Positions 1 through 7,478 of a DNA stretch of 64,000 nucleotides are shown piece after piece. The stretch is from Chloroflexota bacterium (GTDB lineage: Bacteria > Chloroflexota > Dehalococcoidia > Lucifugimonadales > Lucifugimonadaceae), in the NCBI GenBank assembly GCA_027618835.1, contig JAQCHZ010000005.1:1-64000 (forward strand), written 5' to 3'. The notes under the pieces are model-generated. The model did not search any database. It was not told the origin of the DNA and worked only from the letters and a program-made list of their open reading frames with translations. Position numbers and translations under genes: made by a program. Position 1 is the stretch's first letter; the number at the start of each line of letters is the position of its first letter.

Positions 1-309
1 ACCACGATCGAGCAACAGGCGGACCACGTCGAGAGAGTTGGTCTGGGCTGCTACATGCAGGGGCGAATCACCAATTTCGTCCCTCGCATTGACATCGTCT
101 CCTCGGGCAATCAAGGCCCGTGCGATATCGACCCGGTTCTCTTTTGCCGCACGGTGAAGATCCCAGCCTTCGAGGTCCAACTCCTCGACGTTCGCAAGGT
201 CCTGCTCCTCGAACTCCTTGAGGTAATCAACTGATCGCTGGACGAGGCTGTCTCTCCGACGTTCGATCTCGTCGGACTTCCTGCGTTCTATGTCTCTGTT
301 TTCAGTCAT
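1..309 (-). CDS. Ankyrin-repeat protein, 5' part (ANK4), runs off the window
   Basis: The reading frame is open over 103 codons from an ATG at 309 to the left edge, so only the N-terminus is seen. The first 77 residues match those of the ankyrin protein at 4980-6059 at all but two positions (Thr for Pro at 2, Asp for Gly at 37). They form a charged leader (residues 1-45, rich in Glu/Arg) followed by ankyrin repeats beginning at EGWDLHRAAKENR and continuing with a SPLHVAAQ repeat. Ankyrin repeats are protein-binding scaffolds; the partner is unknown. It is separated from the other ankyrin genes by the oppositely oriented gene at 506-1372. Confidence 0.85.
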   Translation of the reverse strand, partial: MTENRDIERRKSDEIERRRDSLVQRSVDYLKEFEEQDLANVEELDLEGWDLHRAAKENRVDIARALIARGDDVNARDEIGDSPLHVAAQTNSLDVVRLLLDRG

Positions 310-505
310 ATTACTGGCGACCCATCCAGTTCCGTGGTGTTCTGACATACGCGTCCATCGCTCGATGTTTCCGTGGATATTACCTCCTGCACTACAATAA
401 TGAGGGAGTGTGTAGAAGGAAAACTTGCTGGGCTCGACGGTCAAGATGTACCCAATATTACCCAGTCTGTATGCTCACTATGGTTTCTGTCAGGACTGAG
501 GGAAA

Positions 506-1372
506 ATGGCTAAGTGCAATATATGTGGCGATAGTGCCGGGTGGTTTAAAAAAACTCACGCTGAGTGTGTTCAGATAGTGACGGACCTTACCTCCAAGAC
601 CCAAGAGATGGTTGCTGATGCTGTGCCCCAGATTTCGAGACACAAAGAGATCGAATATGAGGTGGAATCGGTCGTCGCTAAAAGCGGTGTTCTTTTAGAG
701 CCGTATTTTGAGCGCCAAGCGTTGGCGGCGGGTTGGAAATTGGTGTCTAGCCGGGCTCTTGCCAACGATGGAATTACTGAAGATCTCGAACTTGCACTGC
801 TCAAGTTTGTGAAACTGCATAATCTTTGGGAACATGAGCTTAAGGATGATCTAGATTATTCAGACTTCATATTCTGGGGCATATTGAGGGATCTAGCCCA
901 CGATAAAATTCCTAACCTGAACATTCATACATCCAGTCCCATTCCTTTGAATCTACATAAAGATGAGATGTTGATTTGGTTGATCGACCAAGTTGTGTAC
1001 TCTCGGAAAATTGTTAGAAGATCCCTAGTCGGTGGAAGTACAGGTGGTGCAATCGAGCTTGGATCAGGTGTTTACTATGGCAAATCCGAATTTGAATTGC
1101 ATGAAACGTCTATCAGTGAGACCGAAAGTGTTGCAACCGGTTTTGTCGCTATTACCACACGGCATTTGTATTTTTCCGGTGAAGGAACTTATTTCAGGGT
1201 CAGATACGCCGACATCGTAGCTACCCAGTCGTACAAGGACGGGATAGGTTTCCAGCGTGAAGGAAACGATGGTATGGAGTATTTCCTTACCGAGGATGTA
1301 TGGCGACTTTGGAATCTAATCGAGAACCTGAAGTCAGAACCCAATCTTACAGAGTATTCTTCGGGCTCCTGA
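506..1372 (+). CDS. Hypothetical protein with N-terminal zinc-finger motif and PH/GRAM-like C-terminus
   Basis: This 288-residue protein matches no family I can name. The N-terminus carries CNICG, then a HAEC motif about a dozen residues later, a C-x2-C...H-x2-C arrangement that could bind zinc. The middle (about 50-180) is predicted mostly helical. The last third (about 190-275) has alternating beta-type segments, including FVAITTRHLYFSG and the following YADIV segment, which resemble bacterial PH/GRAM-like domains. The start ATG has GAGGG a few bases upstream. It is the only plus-strand gene among the minus-strand nuclease/ankyrin cluster, so it has its own promoter. Function unknown; the PH-like assignment rests on pattern only. 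Confidence 0.65.
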   Translation: MAKCNICGDSAGWFKKTHAECVQIVTDLTSKTQEMVADAVPQISRHKEIEYEVESVVAKSGVLLEPYFERQALAAGWKLVSSRALANDGITEDLELALLKFVKLHNLWEHELKDDLDYSDFIFWGILRDLAHDKIPNLNIHTSSPIPLNLHKDEMLIWLIDQVVYSRKIVRRSLVGGSTGGAIELGSGVYYGKSEFELHETSISETESVATGFVAITTRHLYFSGEGTYFRVRYADIVATQSYKDGIGFQREGNDGMEYFLTEDVWRLWNLIENLKSEPNLTEYSSGS

Positions 1373-1490
1373 TAAGAGAACTAGCAGTAGGTAGACATAG
1401 ATATTGGAGAATGCCTCGCGTTCGGTGCGTCCCTGCGTCTTTATGCACGCGTACGTGAGCAAAAAAATGGGCTAAGAAGGGACCTTATGC

Positions 1491-2621
1491 CTATAAACCA
1501 TATTCCCTAAACACGCTGACCACGCCAAGTTTGCCTGTGCGAGAAGCGTAGTCAGAACAAGTCTCTTTTTCTTCAACATCCGAAAACATCGGGTCGATTA
1601 AATCTATGTACGGATTCTGCAAAGACCAATCTTGATCTTCCAGATTTTTTTTCTTAAAAGAATCCCAATCTGACCAATTGTCTATCCCTGCTCGTCCTAG
1701 TTCATTTTCAGCTATATGATCAATGAATTCACTGAGTGCTTTGGGCGAGTCATATAACGTGCAGACCCACAACCAATTCAATATATGAGGAGGGTCTTCA
1801 CCTTCCAATCCTGACGGTACAACAGAACTTCCGTATCGGTTAAATCCCTGTTCAGACCAATAATGCCATTCAACCCATTCAAGCCACTCATCCCACTCAG
1901 GATCAGACATCCAGCCCGACCAGTGGTTAAATCTCGTTTGGTCAACGAACATCTCGGGAATAAGCGCCCATCCACCGTTTTTTTCAACGACAATTGGAAG
2001 CTCGTCAAGAATAAATCCTGCTTCTAGGATCCCAGTGACCGACTCATGATCGTCCAGAACACATGCGTTGAGTAGTTTTGGAAAGTCCAGTTTTTGATCC
2101 TCTATCGAGTAATCCGAGCCTATCGAGGGTTTCCAGCTCGACCACTCTTCATCAAGTTCATCTTTCTTCATCAAGCTAAGGTCATCGGTATTTGCACCAC
2201 GATCGATCAGCAGGCGGGCAACATCGAGAGATTTGTGCCTGACTGCGAAGTAGAGGGGTGTGCCATAACCGCTACGCCAACCCTCACTGCCGGCCAAACT
2301 TTCAATGCGCGCATGATGATCGATCAGAAGGCGGGCAACATCGAGAGAGTTCTTCCAGGCTGCCCAGTGCAAGGGGCTCATGTATAACCAGTCCCACCTT
2401 TCAACATCGTGTCCTCGTGCGATCAAGACTCGTGCGATATCGACCCGGTTCTCTTTAGCCGCACGGTGAAGGTCCCAGCCTTCAAGGTCAGGTTCCTCGA
2501 CATTCGCAAGGCCCTGCTCCTCGAACTCTTTCAGGTAGTCGAGTGATCGTTGGACGAGGCTGTCTCTCCGACGCTCAATGTCGTCAGGCTTCCCGCGCTC
2601 TATGTCTTTGTTTTCAGGCAT
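1491..2621 (-). CDS. Ankyrin-repeat protein with Trp-rich C-terminal half (ANK3)
   Basis: This 376-residue protein opens with the same leader as the neighbouring ankyrin genes (residues 1-45, with IERRRDSLVQRS). About three ankyrin repeats follow, to residue ~145 (SPLHWAAWKNS, GTPLYFAVRHKS). The remaining ~230 residues are not canonical repeats and are unusually rich in Trp, Asp and Glu (for example the WDEWLEWVEWHYW stretch). Short degenerate ankyrin-like segments reappear at the very end. It starts 12 bases downstream of the exonuclease gene's stop, so it is probably the last gene of the same transcript. A 44-base tract (2320-2363) is identical to 5140-5183 in ANK1, a sign of recent recombination between paralogs. 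Confidence 0.85.
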   Translation of the reverse strand: MPENKDIERGKPDDIERRRDSLVQRSLDYLKEFEEQGLANVEEPDLEGWDLHRAAKENRVDIARVLIARGHDVERWDWLYMSPLHWAAWKNSLDVARLLIDHHARIESLAGSEGWRSGYGTPLYFAVRHKSLDVARLLIDRGANTDDLSLMKKDELDEEWSSWKPSIGSDYSIEDQKLDFPKLLNACVLDDHESVTGILEAGFILDELPIVVEKNGGWALIPEMFVDQTRFNHWSGWMSDPEWDEWLEWVEWHYWSEQGFNRYGSSVVPSGLEGEDPPHILNWLWVCTLYDSPKALSEFIDHIAENELGRAGIDNWSDWDSFKKKNLEDQDWSLQNPYIDLIDPMFSDVEEKETCSDYASRTGKLGVVSVFREYGL

Positions 2622-2633
2622 CTAAATACATTA

Positions 2634-4157
2634 CTAGGGCAACTCTGTCGGGTCCTCAGACTCATTATCAAATCGATCAACAACACGTTGGGCCGCCACA
2701 ACGAGGTCGTCGATATCGAAACCATGTCCGATCTGGGTCTCTAGGTATTCGATTCTCTTCATCAGTTTTTCAGAGAAGCTCCTGAAGTAGTTCTCCCCAC
2801 GGTCTTCAGCTTCCCGTGCAGCGAGCACATTCACCCAATCATCAGACTGTTCGAGACTGGCCTTCTTAGATTCCAGTTCAGTTATGTGGTTCCTGATCTG
2901 GCTAAGCCGACGAATCATCCTCACAAGGTCGTACCCGACCCCTTCACCCTGTACAGCGTCTTCTGAAGCGTTGTACTGGTCAACGATTTTCTTTATCGCA
3001 TCCTTATCGCCTTTTGCATAAGCCTCATTGAGGTCAGCCATCAGCCTAGTACGAAGCTTCCGGTCTTGCTCATCGTCCGCAAGATCAGGGTGGACCTGCT
3101 TGGCAGCATCCCTAAACATGGATTTCAATTCGTCATCAGCAGGTTTTTCCTGCCAGTCAGCATCAGAATCAGGGGGAGCTGTAGGGGCGCCTGAGTAATC
3201 ACCAAGCAATGCCTTCAAAGCCTGAAGTGCTTTATCAAGTCCTGCCTTGTCTCCACGTGCAGCATAGACCTCAACATCTAAGATATGTATCTTCAGGATC
3301 AGCGGCGCAATGGTCGCTGTCATCTGGTCCTTAAACCATTTGATTGAACGGAGCATGTCGGCCAACTCAGCCTCGAGCTCCAGCATCCGGCTTTCAGCCT
3401 GAGCTACCTGCTCTTCGTAATTCCCAAGTTCGATCTCTTCGGGGGATTTGTGCGAATTGTTTTTTGCTGCCGTGTAACCTGCTACGGATTTGCCGGTCAT
3501 TTTTTTATCTGTACTTTCGTTACTTTCGGATGGCTGAGCGCATAGGCGTTCAGGCCAAGAACCTCGGCTCCATTCTTTTTGCAGAGACTGCAGTTCTTTG
3601 ACGGAGGCTGTACCTAACGTTGAGTTAGCGTGGGTTATCGATAAGGCAACCTTGGCTGTTGTTCGGACGTCAGCCAGGGCATCATGAGCGTTTGCATGCG
3701 GAATCCCAAACTTCTGTGCCATAGCCACAAGGTCACGAGGGCCGGAATAGAATTTTCTCGCCCATACCAATGGGTCAAGAACGCTGAGCTTGGGAAGTTG
3801 TAAACCATGCCTTTTGCATTCTTGGTTGAGAATCGTAAAGTCGAACGGAGCGTTGTACATCATTATCGGGTAATCACTGTATTTCGTGATTGTTTCGATA
3901 AATGATTCAAAAGCCTCTTTTACTGGCACTCCTTCTTCGAGGATGCGAGCATCAGTGATGCCGTGGACTTTTAGTGCCTGCCAATGGCTCCTAACCCCTG
4001 TAGCGACGATACTGTTCAGTTCATTGGTAAATGAGTTGTCTGATGGATCAAAAATAGCGTAGCCGATCTGAACGGGACGGGTCGTGCAAGGATCAGCACT
4101 CGTCGTCTCGAAATCAAGCACCATTACCGGCGTATCGGTCCAACTCATAATTTTCAA
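2634..4157 (-). CDS. DEDDh 3'-5' exonuclease fused to a J-like domain
   Basis: The 507-residue protein begins with a DnaQ/RNase T-type exonuclease domain. Exo I is DFETT (Asp15, Glu17), Exo II is NAPFDF (Asp106) and Exo III is HDALADVRTT (His158, Asp163), so all catalytic residues are present. A linker and coiled coil (~240-320) follow, then a J-like segment around residues 340-395 with an intact HPD triad (356-358) and the preceding FRDAAKQV helix. A second coiled coil makes up the C-terminus (~410-507). The exonuclease would degrade single-stranded or frayed DNA or RNA ends; HPD suggests contact with an Hsp70/DnaK. It lies between two ankyrin genes on the same strand, 35 and 12 bases from them. 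The start could also be the ATG three codons inside. Confidence 0.85.
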   Translation of the reverse strand: MKIMSWTDTPVMVLDFETTSADPCTTRPVQIGYAIFDPSDNSFTNELNSIVATGVRSHWQALKVHGITDARILEEGVPVKEAFESFIETITKYSDYPIMMYNAPFDFTILNQECKRHGLQLPKLSVLDPLVWARKFYSGPRDLVAMAQKFGIPHANAHDALADVRTTAKVALSITHANSTLGTASVKELQSLQKEWSRGSWPERLCAQPSESNESTDKKMTGKSVAGYTAAKNNSHKSPEEIELGNYEEQVAQAESRMLELEAELADMLRSIKWFKDQMTATIAPLILKIHILDVEVYAARGDKAGLDKALQALKALLGDYSGAPTAPPDSDADWQEKPADDELKSMFRDAAKQVHPDLADDEQDRKLRTRLMADLNEAYAKGDKDAIKKIVDQYNASEDAVQGEGVGYDLVRMIRRLSQIRNHITELESKKASLEQSDDWVNVLAAREAEDRGENYFRSFSEKLMKRIEYLETQIGHGFDIDDLVVAAQRVVDRFDNESEDPTELP

Positions 4158-4192
4158 ATCCTAGATTGAATTATTAACCCTAAATGGCTTCG

Positions 4193-4987
4193 TTATAGGG
4201 TTTTAAACGAACTGTCTAAAGAGAGTTCTTTTAAGCTGCCCATTACCCACTGCCTGGGTGTATGTCCGTATTTGTTCATTGCATCGATGTCAGCACCATT
4301 TTCAATCAGAAGCTTACCTACAGCAAGCGAGTCCTTTTGAGCTGCCAAATGCAATGGCGTCCACCTAGTATTCGACTTCGCTTCGATCTCTGCACCACGT
4401 TCGATGAGCAGGCGTGCAACGTCGATTGAGTTCTTATTTGCTGCTATATGCAGTGATGTCCAGCCATCGTTGTCCTTCGTTTCGATATCTGCACCATGCT
4501 CTATTAGAAGGGTGGCAATGTTAATAGAGTTCTTCCAAGCAGCGTGGTGTAGAGGGGTTTGTCCATCGTCGTTCTTTGCTTGAATGTAGGCATCGCGCTC
4601 GATCAGAAGCTTGACCACTTCGAGAGAGTTGTTCACGGCTGCCACGTGCAGGGGCGTCCAGCCAATTTTCGACTTCGCTTCGATGTCGACATTGCTATCG
4701 ATTAACAGAGTGGCAACTTCGATAGAGTTATGCCCAGCAGCCACCCCTAGGGGCGTCCAGCCATTGTTCGACTTAGCTTCGATGTCCGGCCCATGCTTGA
4801 TCAGCAGGCGGACTACATCAAGGGAGTTCTTATAGGCTGCCCAGTGCAGGGGCGTCCAGTTATCGTTGTCCTTCACTTCAATATCGTCGCCTCGTGCTAT
4901 AAGAGAACGTACGATGTCGATCCTGTCCTCCCGTGCCGCACGATGGAGGTCCCAGCCCTCGAGGTCTATGCCCTTGTTTTCAGTCAT
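4193..4987 (-). CDS. Ankyrin-repeat protein, short-leader form (ANK2)
   Basis: The protein has 264 residues and is almost entirely ankyrin repeats: about seven 33-residue units with WTPLHxAA starts plus a degenerate cap ending TPRQWVMG. I chose the ATG at 4987 over a start 17 codons upstream because MTEN matches the starts of the paralogs. The leader is shortened: MTENKG joins directly to IDLEGWDLHRAA, lacking about 37 residues present in the other copies. The start overlaps the stop of ANK1 by 8 bases (ATGACTGA), suggesting translational coupling. No signal peptide or membrane segment is seen, so it is probably cytoplasmic. The ligand is unknown. Confidence 0.85.
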   Translation of the reverse strand: MTENKGIDLEGWDLHRAAREDRIDIVRSLIARGDDIEVKDNDNWTPLHWAAYKNSLDVVRLLIKHGPDIEAKSNNGWTPLGVAAGHNSIEVATLLIDSNVDIEAKSKIGWTPLHVAAVNNSLEVVKLLIERDAYIQAKNDDGQTPLHHAAWKNSINIATLLIEHGADIETKDNDGWTSLHIAANKNSIDVARLLIERGAEIEAKSNTRWTPLHLAAQKDSLAVGKLLIENGADIDAMNKYGHTPRQWVMGSLKELSLDSSFKTL

Positions 4988-6059
4988 CTTGATAGGCATC
5001 CATCCAGCCAACAATTGCGTCCATTGGATCTGCACCACGATCCATCAGTAAGTCGACTACATCGGAAGAGTTTTTTGAGGACGCCGAGACCAGCGGCGTC
5101 CGGCCGTTTTTGTCCATCCCATTGACATCTGCACCGTGTTCGATCAGAAGGCGGGCAACATCGAGAGAGTTCTTCCAGGCTGCTAAGTGCAGGGGCGTAC
5201 TTCCTTTTTCGTCCCTCGCATGGACTTCTGCACCGTGTTCGATCAGAAGGCGGGCAACATCGAGAGATCTCTCCCAAGCTGCCTCGTGCAGGGGCGTACT
5301 TCCTTTTTCGTCCCTCGCATGGACTTCTGCACCCTTTTCGATAAGTAGCCGAACGATGTCGACCCTTTTCTTCGAGGCTGCAACATGCAGAGGTGTATGT
5401 CCGTATTTATCTTTCGCTTCGATCTCTGCACCATGATCGATAAGCAGAAGGGTGATACCTGGCTCATCCCAATATACTGCATTATGCAGGGGTGTTTCAC
5501 TTTGATCATTCCTCGCATTTACATCTGCACCATGCTCGATGAGCACTTGAATTACATATGGTTTAGCAGAGGCTTCGGAAAAGACTGCCACGTGCAAGGC
5601 TGTGTCACCGTCATCTCTCTTTGCATTGACATCTGCACCCTTTTCGATCAGCAGGCGGGCAGTGTCGGAATGATCCGGTTTCCTTGGTTGTCCGATAGCT
5701 GTGTCGAGAAGAGGTGTGTAGCCCATTTCGTCCCTCGCATCGATCTCTGCTCCATGATCGATCAAAAGACGGGCAACATCCAAGGAGGCCCTATGTGCTG
5801 CTACGTGAAGGGGCATCTGTTCGGCTTGATCCCTAGCATTAACATCGTCCCCCCGTGCGATCAAGGCACGTGCGATATCGACCCTGTTCTCTTTAGCCGC
5901 ACGGTGAAGGTCCCAACCTTCGAGGTCCAACTCCTCGACGTTCGCAAGGCCCTGTTCCTCGAACTCCTTGAGGTAATCAACTGATCGCTGGACGAGGCTG
6001 TCTCTCCGACGCTCAATCTCGTCGGATTTCCTACGTTCTATGTCTCTGTTTTCAGGCAT
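4980..6059 (-). CDS. Ankyrin-repeat protein with full leader (ANK1)
   Basis: This 359-residue protein has the shared leader (1-45) and then about nine ankyrin repeats that run nearly to the C-terminus. Several repeats are close to consensus (TPLHVAASKKR, STPLHEAAWERS, STPLHLAAWKNS), and two adjacent repeats are nearly identical at DNA level with a 99-base period. The start codon lies inside the end of the HNH nuclease gene; ATGCCTGA gives both the ATG and the upstream TGA, an 8-base overlap. Direct coupling to the nuclease suggests a functional pair. An inhibitor or targeting subunit is possible, but that is inference. It ends overlapping ANK2 in the same way. Confidence 0.88.
   Translation of the reverse strand: MPENRDIERRKSDEIERRRDSLVQRSVDYLKEFEEQGLANVEELDLEGWDLHRAAKENRVDIARALIARGDDVNARDQAEQMPLHVAAHRASLDVARLLIDHGAEIDARDEMGYTPLLDTAIGQPRKPDHSDTARLLIEKGADVNAKRDDGDTALHVAVFSEASAKPYVIQVLIEHGADVNARNDQSETPLHNAVYWDEPGITLLLIDHGAEIEAKDKYGHTPLHVAASKKRVDIVRLLIEKGAEVHARDEKGSTPLHEAAWERSLDVARLLIEHGAEVHARDEKGSTPLHLAAWKNSLDVARLLIEHGADVNGMDKNGRTPLVSASSKNSSDVVDLLMDRGADPMDAIVGWMDAYQDD
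5131..5328 (-). repeat. Two near-identical 99-base ankyrin repeat units
   Basis: Units 5131-5229 and 5230-5328 share long identical tracts, including GCACCGTGTTCGATCAGAAG at 5131 and 5230 and AGGGGCGTAC at 5191 and 5290. A degenerate third unit begins at 5329. The period equals 33 codons, one ankyrin repeat, so copy number can change without shifting the frame. Confidence 0.85.
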
Positions 6060-7125
6060 CGGTCCGAGCGTTTCTCATATGATCTGTAAGCAACTGTCGA
6101 TTCGGGATCGACCCATCGATTCTTGGTCGTAAACCCTGGCCCTCAAGTCCTGCGTAGGTAGTTGATCGCAATTTCACGGCAATGGAAACGGTCAATGAAT
6201 CCGGTTCTATCCACAGCAGATGGTCATCGAACAATGCATGTATATCAGAGCGTAATAACAAGCCGTTATCAAGTGAATTTCTACCACTAACAGCATGAGG
6301 CTCTATATGTGCCGCTTCAAGCACTTCAGCCGGTTCATCACCCGTAATGGCACATTTGCCATCGTACAAACGCATCAAAGCGCGCCTGAACTTAGGAGCA
6401 CCTCTTCGGTCTCTTAAGGATTGAGAATAGCGTTTATCAGTGTCGTCGGGAATATCGTCCAGATCTGAATATGGATCAGTGGATTCACCTGGTAATACGT
6501 CAACAATCTTTATGCCAACAGGAAAACTATCACTCTTTTGATAATTACCAGAATTATCTATAAATACTATTGCGCCTAACTCTCTAAGTTCCTGCAGCGT
6601 GCGTCTGATCGCTGGTCTGATGTTCTCGTTATATGGATGAAAGGATGACAACTGAGATTCAAACCGGTCGTAAATATCAGACAACTTGAATTCTGTGTCT
6701 AAAAGGTCAATGCATGAGACCAGATCAGAATGCCAATCGGAATGTTGGTCTTCGCGTTTAATGAACTCTGTTACAAAGTCATATAGTTCTTGATCAGATC
6801 GTTTTTCCCATTCATCGAATACTTCTTGGCCTAAGCGGGATAAACGGGCTGGTTTTGCCTGGTCATCTACTTGTCCTGTAGTAACAGATGCTCTCCACCC
6901 CACACGACCATTTTCAAGATGGCCGTCAAACCAGTCACGTAAATTTTTTAGACTGTTTGAGAACTGTTTCCTAGGTCTTCCGCCATTCAAATTCGGCCAA
7001 AATAGTTGATACGCTTCGGTCCATGAGTCAACTTCTAATTCGGGTGGTTGTTTTCCACGACCTTTTTTACCGCACCGGGCGAGAAAATAGGCCACGATAA
7101 ATTCGTTGCGTGTTCTTTTGTACAT
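6052..7125 (-). CDS. HNH_2-type endonuclease, first gene of the nuclease/ankyrin operon
   Basis: The 357-residue protein ends in an HNH nuclease domain of the HNH_2 type (about 258-305): Cys258, AAHIEPH (His273, His277), GRNSLDNGLLLR (Asn287) and DIHALFD (His296). The N-terminal ~200 residues are not recognised; they contain helix-rich, charged segments, possibly winged-helix (PAIRRTLQELRELGAIV). Relatives of this domain occur in Type IV-like or McrA-like restriction enzymes and in mobile elements. It precedes ANK1 with an 8-base overlap and follows a 353-base gap, so it probably heads the transcript. The target (DNA modification, phage DNA) cannot be read from sequence. A mobile-element homing role is an alternative. 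Confidence 0.82.
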   Translation of the reverse strand: MYKRTRNEFIVAYFLARCGKKGRGKQPPELEVDSWTEAYQLFWPNLNGGRPRKQFSNSLKNLRDWFDGHLENGRVGWRASVTTGQVDDQAKPARLSRLGQEVFDEWEKRSDQELYDFVTEFIKREDQHSDWHSDLVSCIDLLDTEFKLSDIYDRFESQLSSFHPYNENIRPAIRRTLQELRELGAIVFIDNSGNYQKSDSFPVGIKIVDVLPGESTDPYSDLDDIPDDTDKRYSQSLRDRRGAPKFRRALMRLYDGKCAITGDEPAEVLEAAHIEPHAVSGRNSLDNGLLLRSDIHALFDDHLLWIEPDSLTVSIAVKLRSTTYAGLEGQGLRPRIDGSIPNRQLLTDHMRNARTDA

Positions 7126-7478
7126 GTGTTAGCTCTGAAATATGAACAATTTTTGACGATATGCCTCAGACTAGGTCACTCAATAATGAACTGCCAGACC
7201 AAAGTGGTTCTGCTGCCCCACCATAGTGAACTCTGACATCTCCAAGATTGTAGTCGATGTCGTGAAAAGGATTCACGAGGGATGATCTATTGATCTTCCT
7301 AGGATCCAGGTATTAGCGGTACATAGTTCGTTCGTTTTGGAACATTGCTGCCCCGTGACTGGCCTTTTCTCTTCTTGTAGTTACTCTTTTTCTAATAGGT
7401 ACGGGGGTAGGACACGACACGACATCACTACATCATCGGGGCATTACGATTCGGGTGTTCATGCGGATACCCTCTGGT
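7126..7478. other. 353-base intergenic region upstream of the HNH operon
   Basis: No convincing gene is seen here; the short plus-strand frames lack family motifs. It must hold the promoter for the minus-strand HNH/ankyrin transcript. A weak candidate on the minus strand is TTGAGT, 16 bases, TATCGT near 7160-7190. It also holds the 3' end region of the primase-helicase gene, but no clear U-tract terminator is visible. Confidence 0.4.

Noticed and set aside
4988-5038. Upstream start for ANK2 at 5038
   Set aside because: It would add 17 residues that duplicate the ANK1 tail in another frame; MTEN at 4987 matches the starts of the paralogs.
4193-6059. Regular repeats that could be mistaken for a CRISPR array
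   Set aside because: The period is 99 bases, in frame with ankyrin codons, and there are no unique spacers or cas genes.
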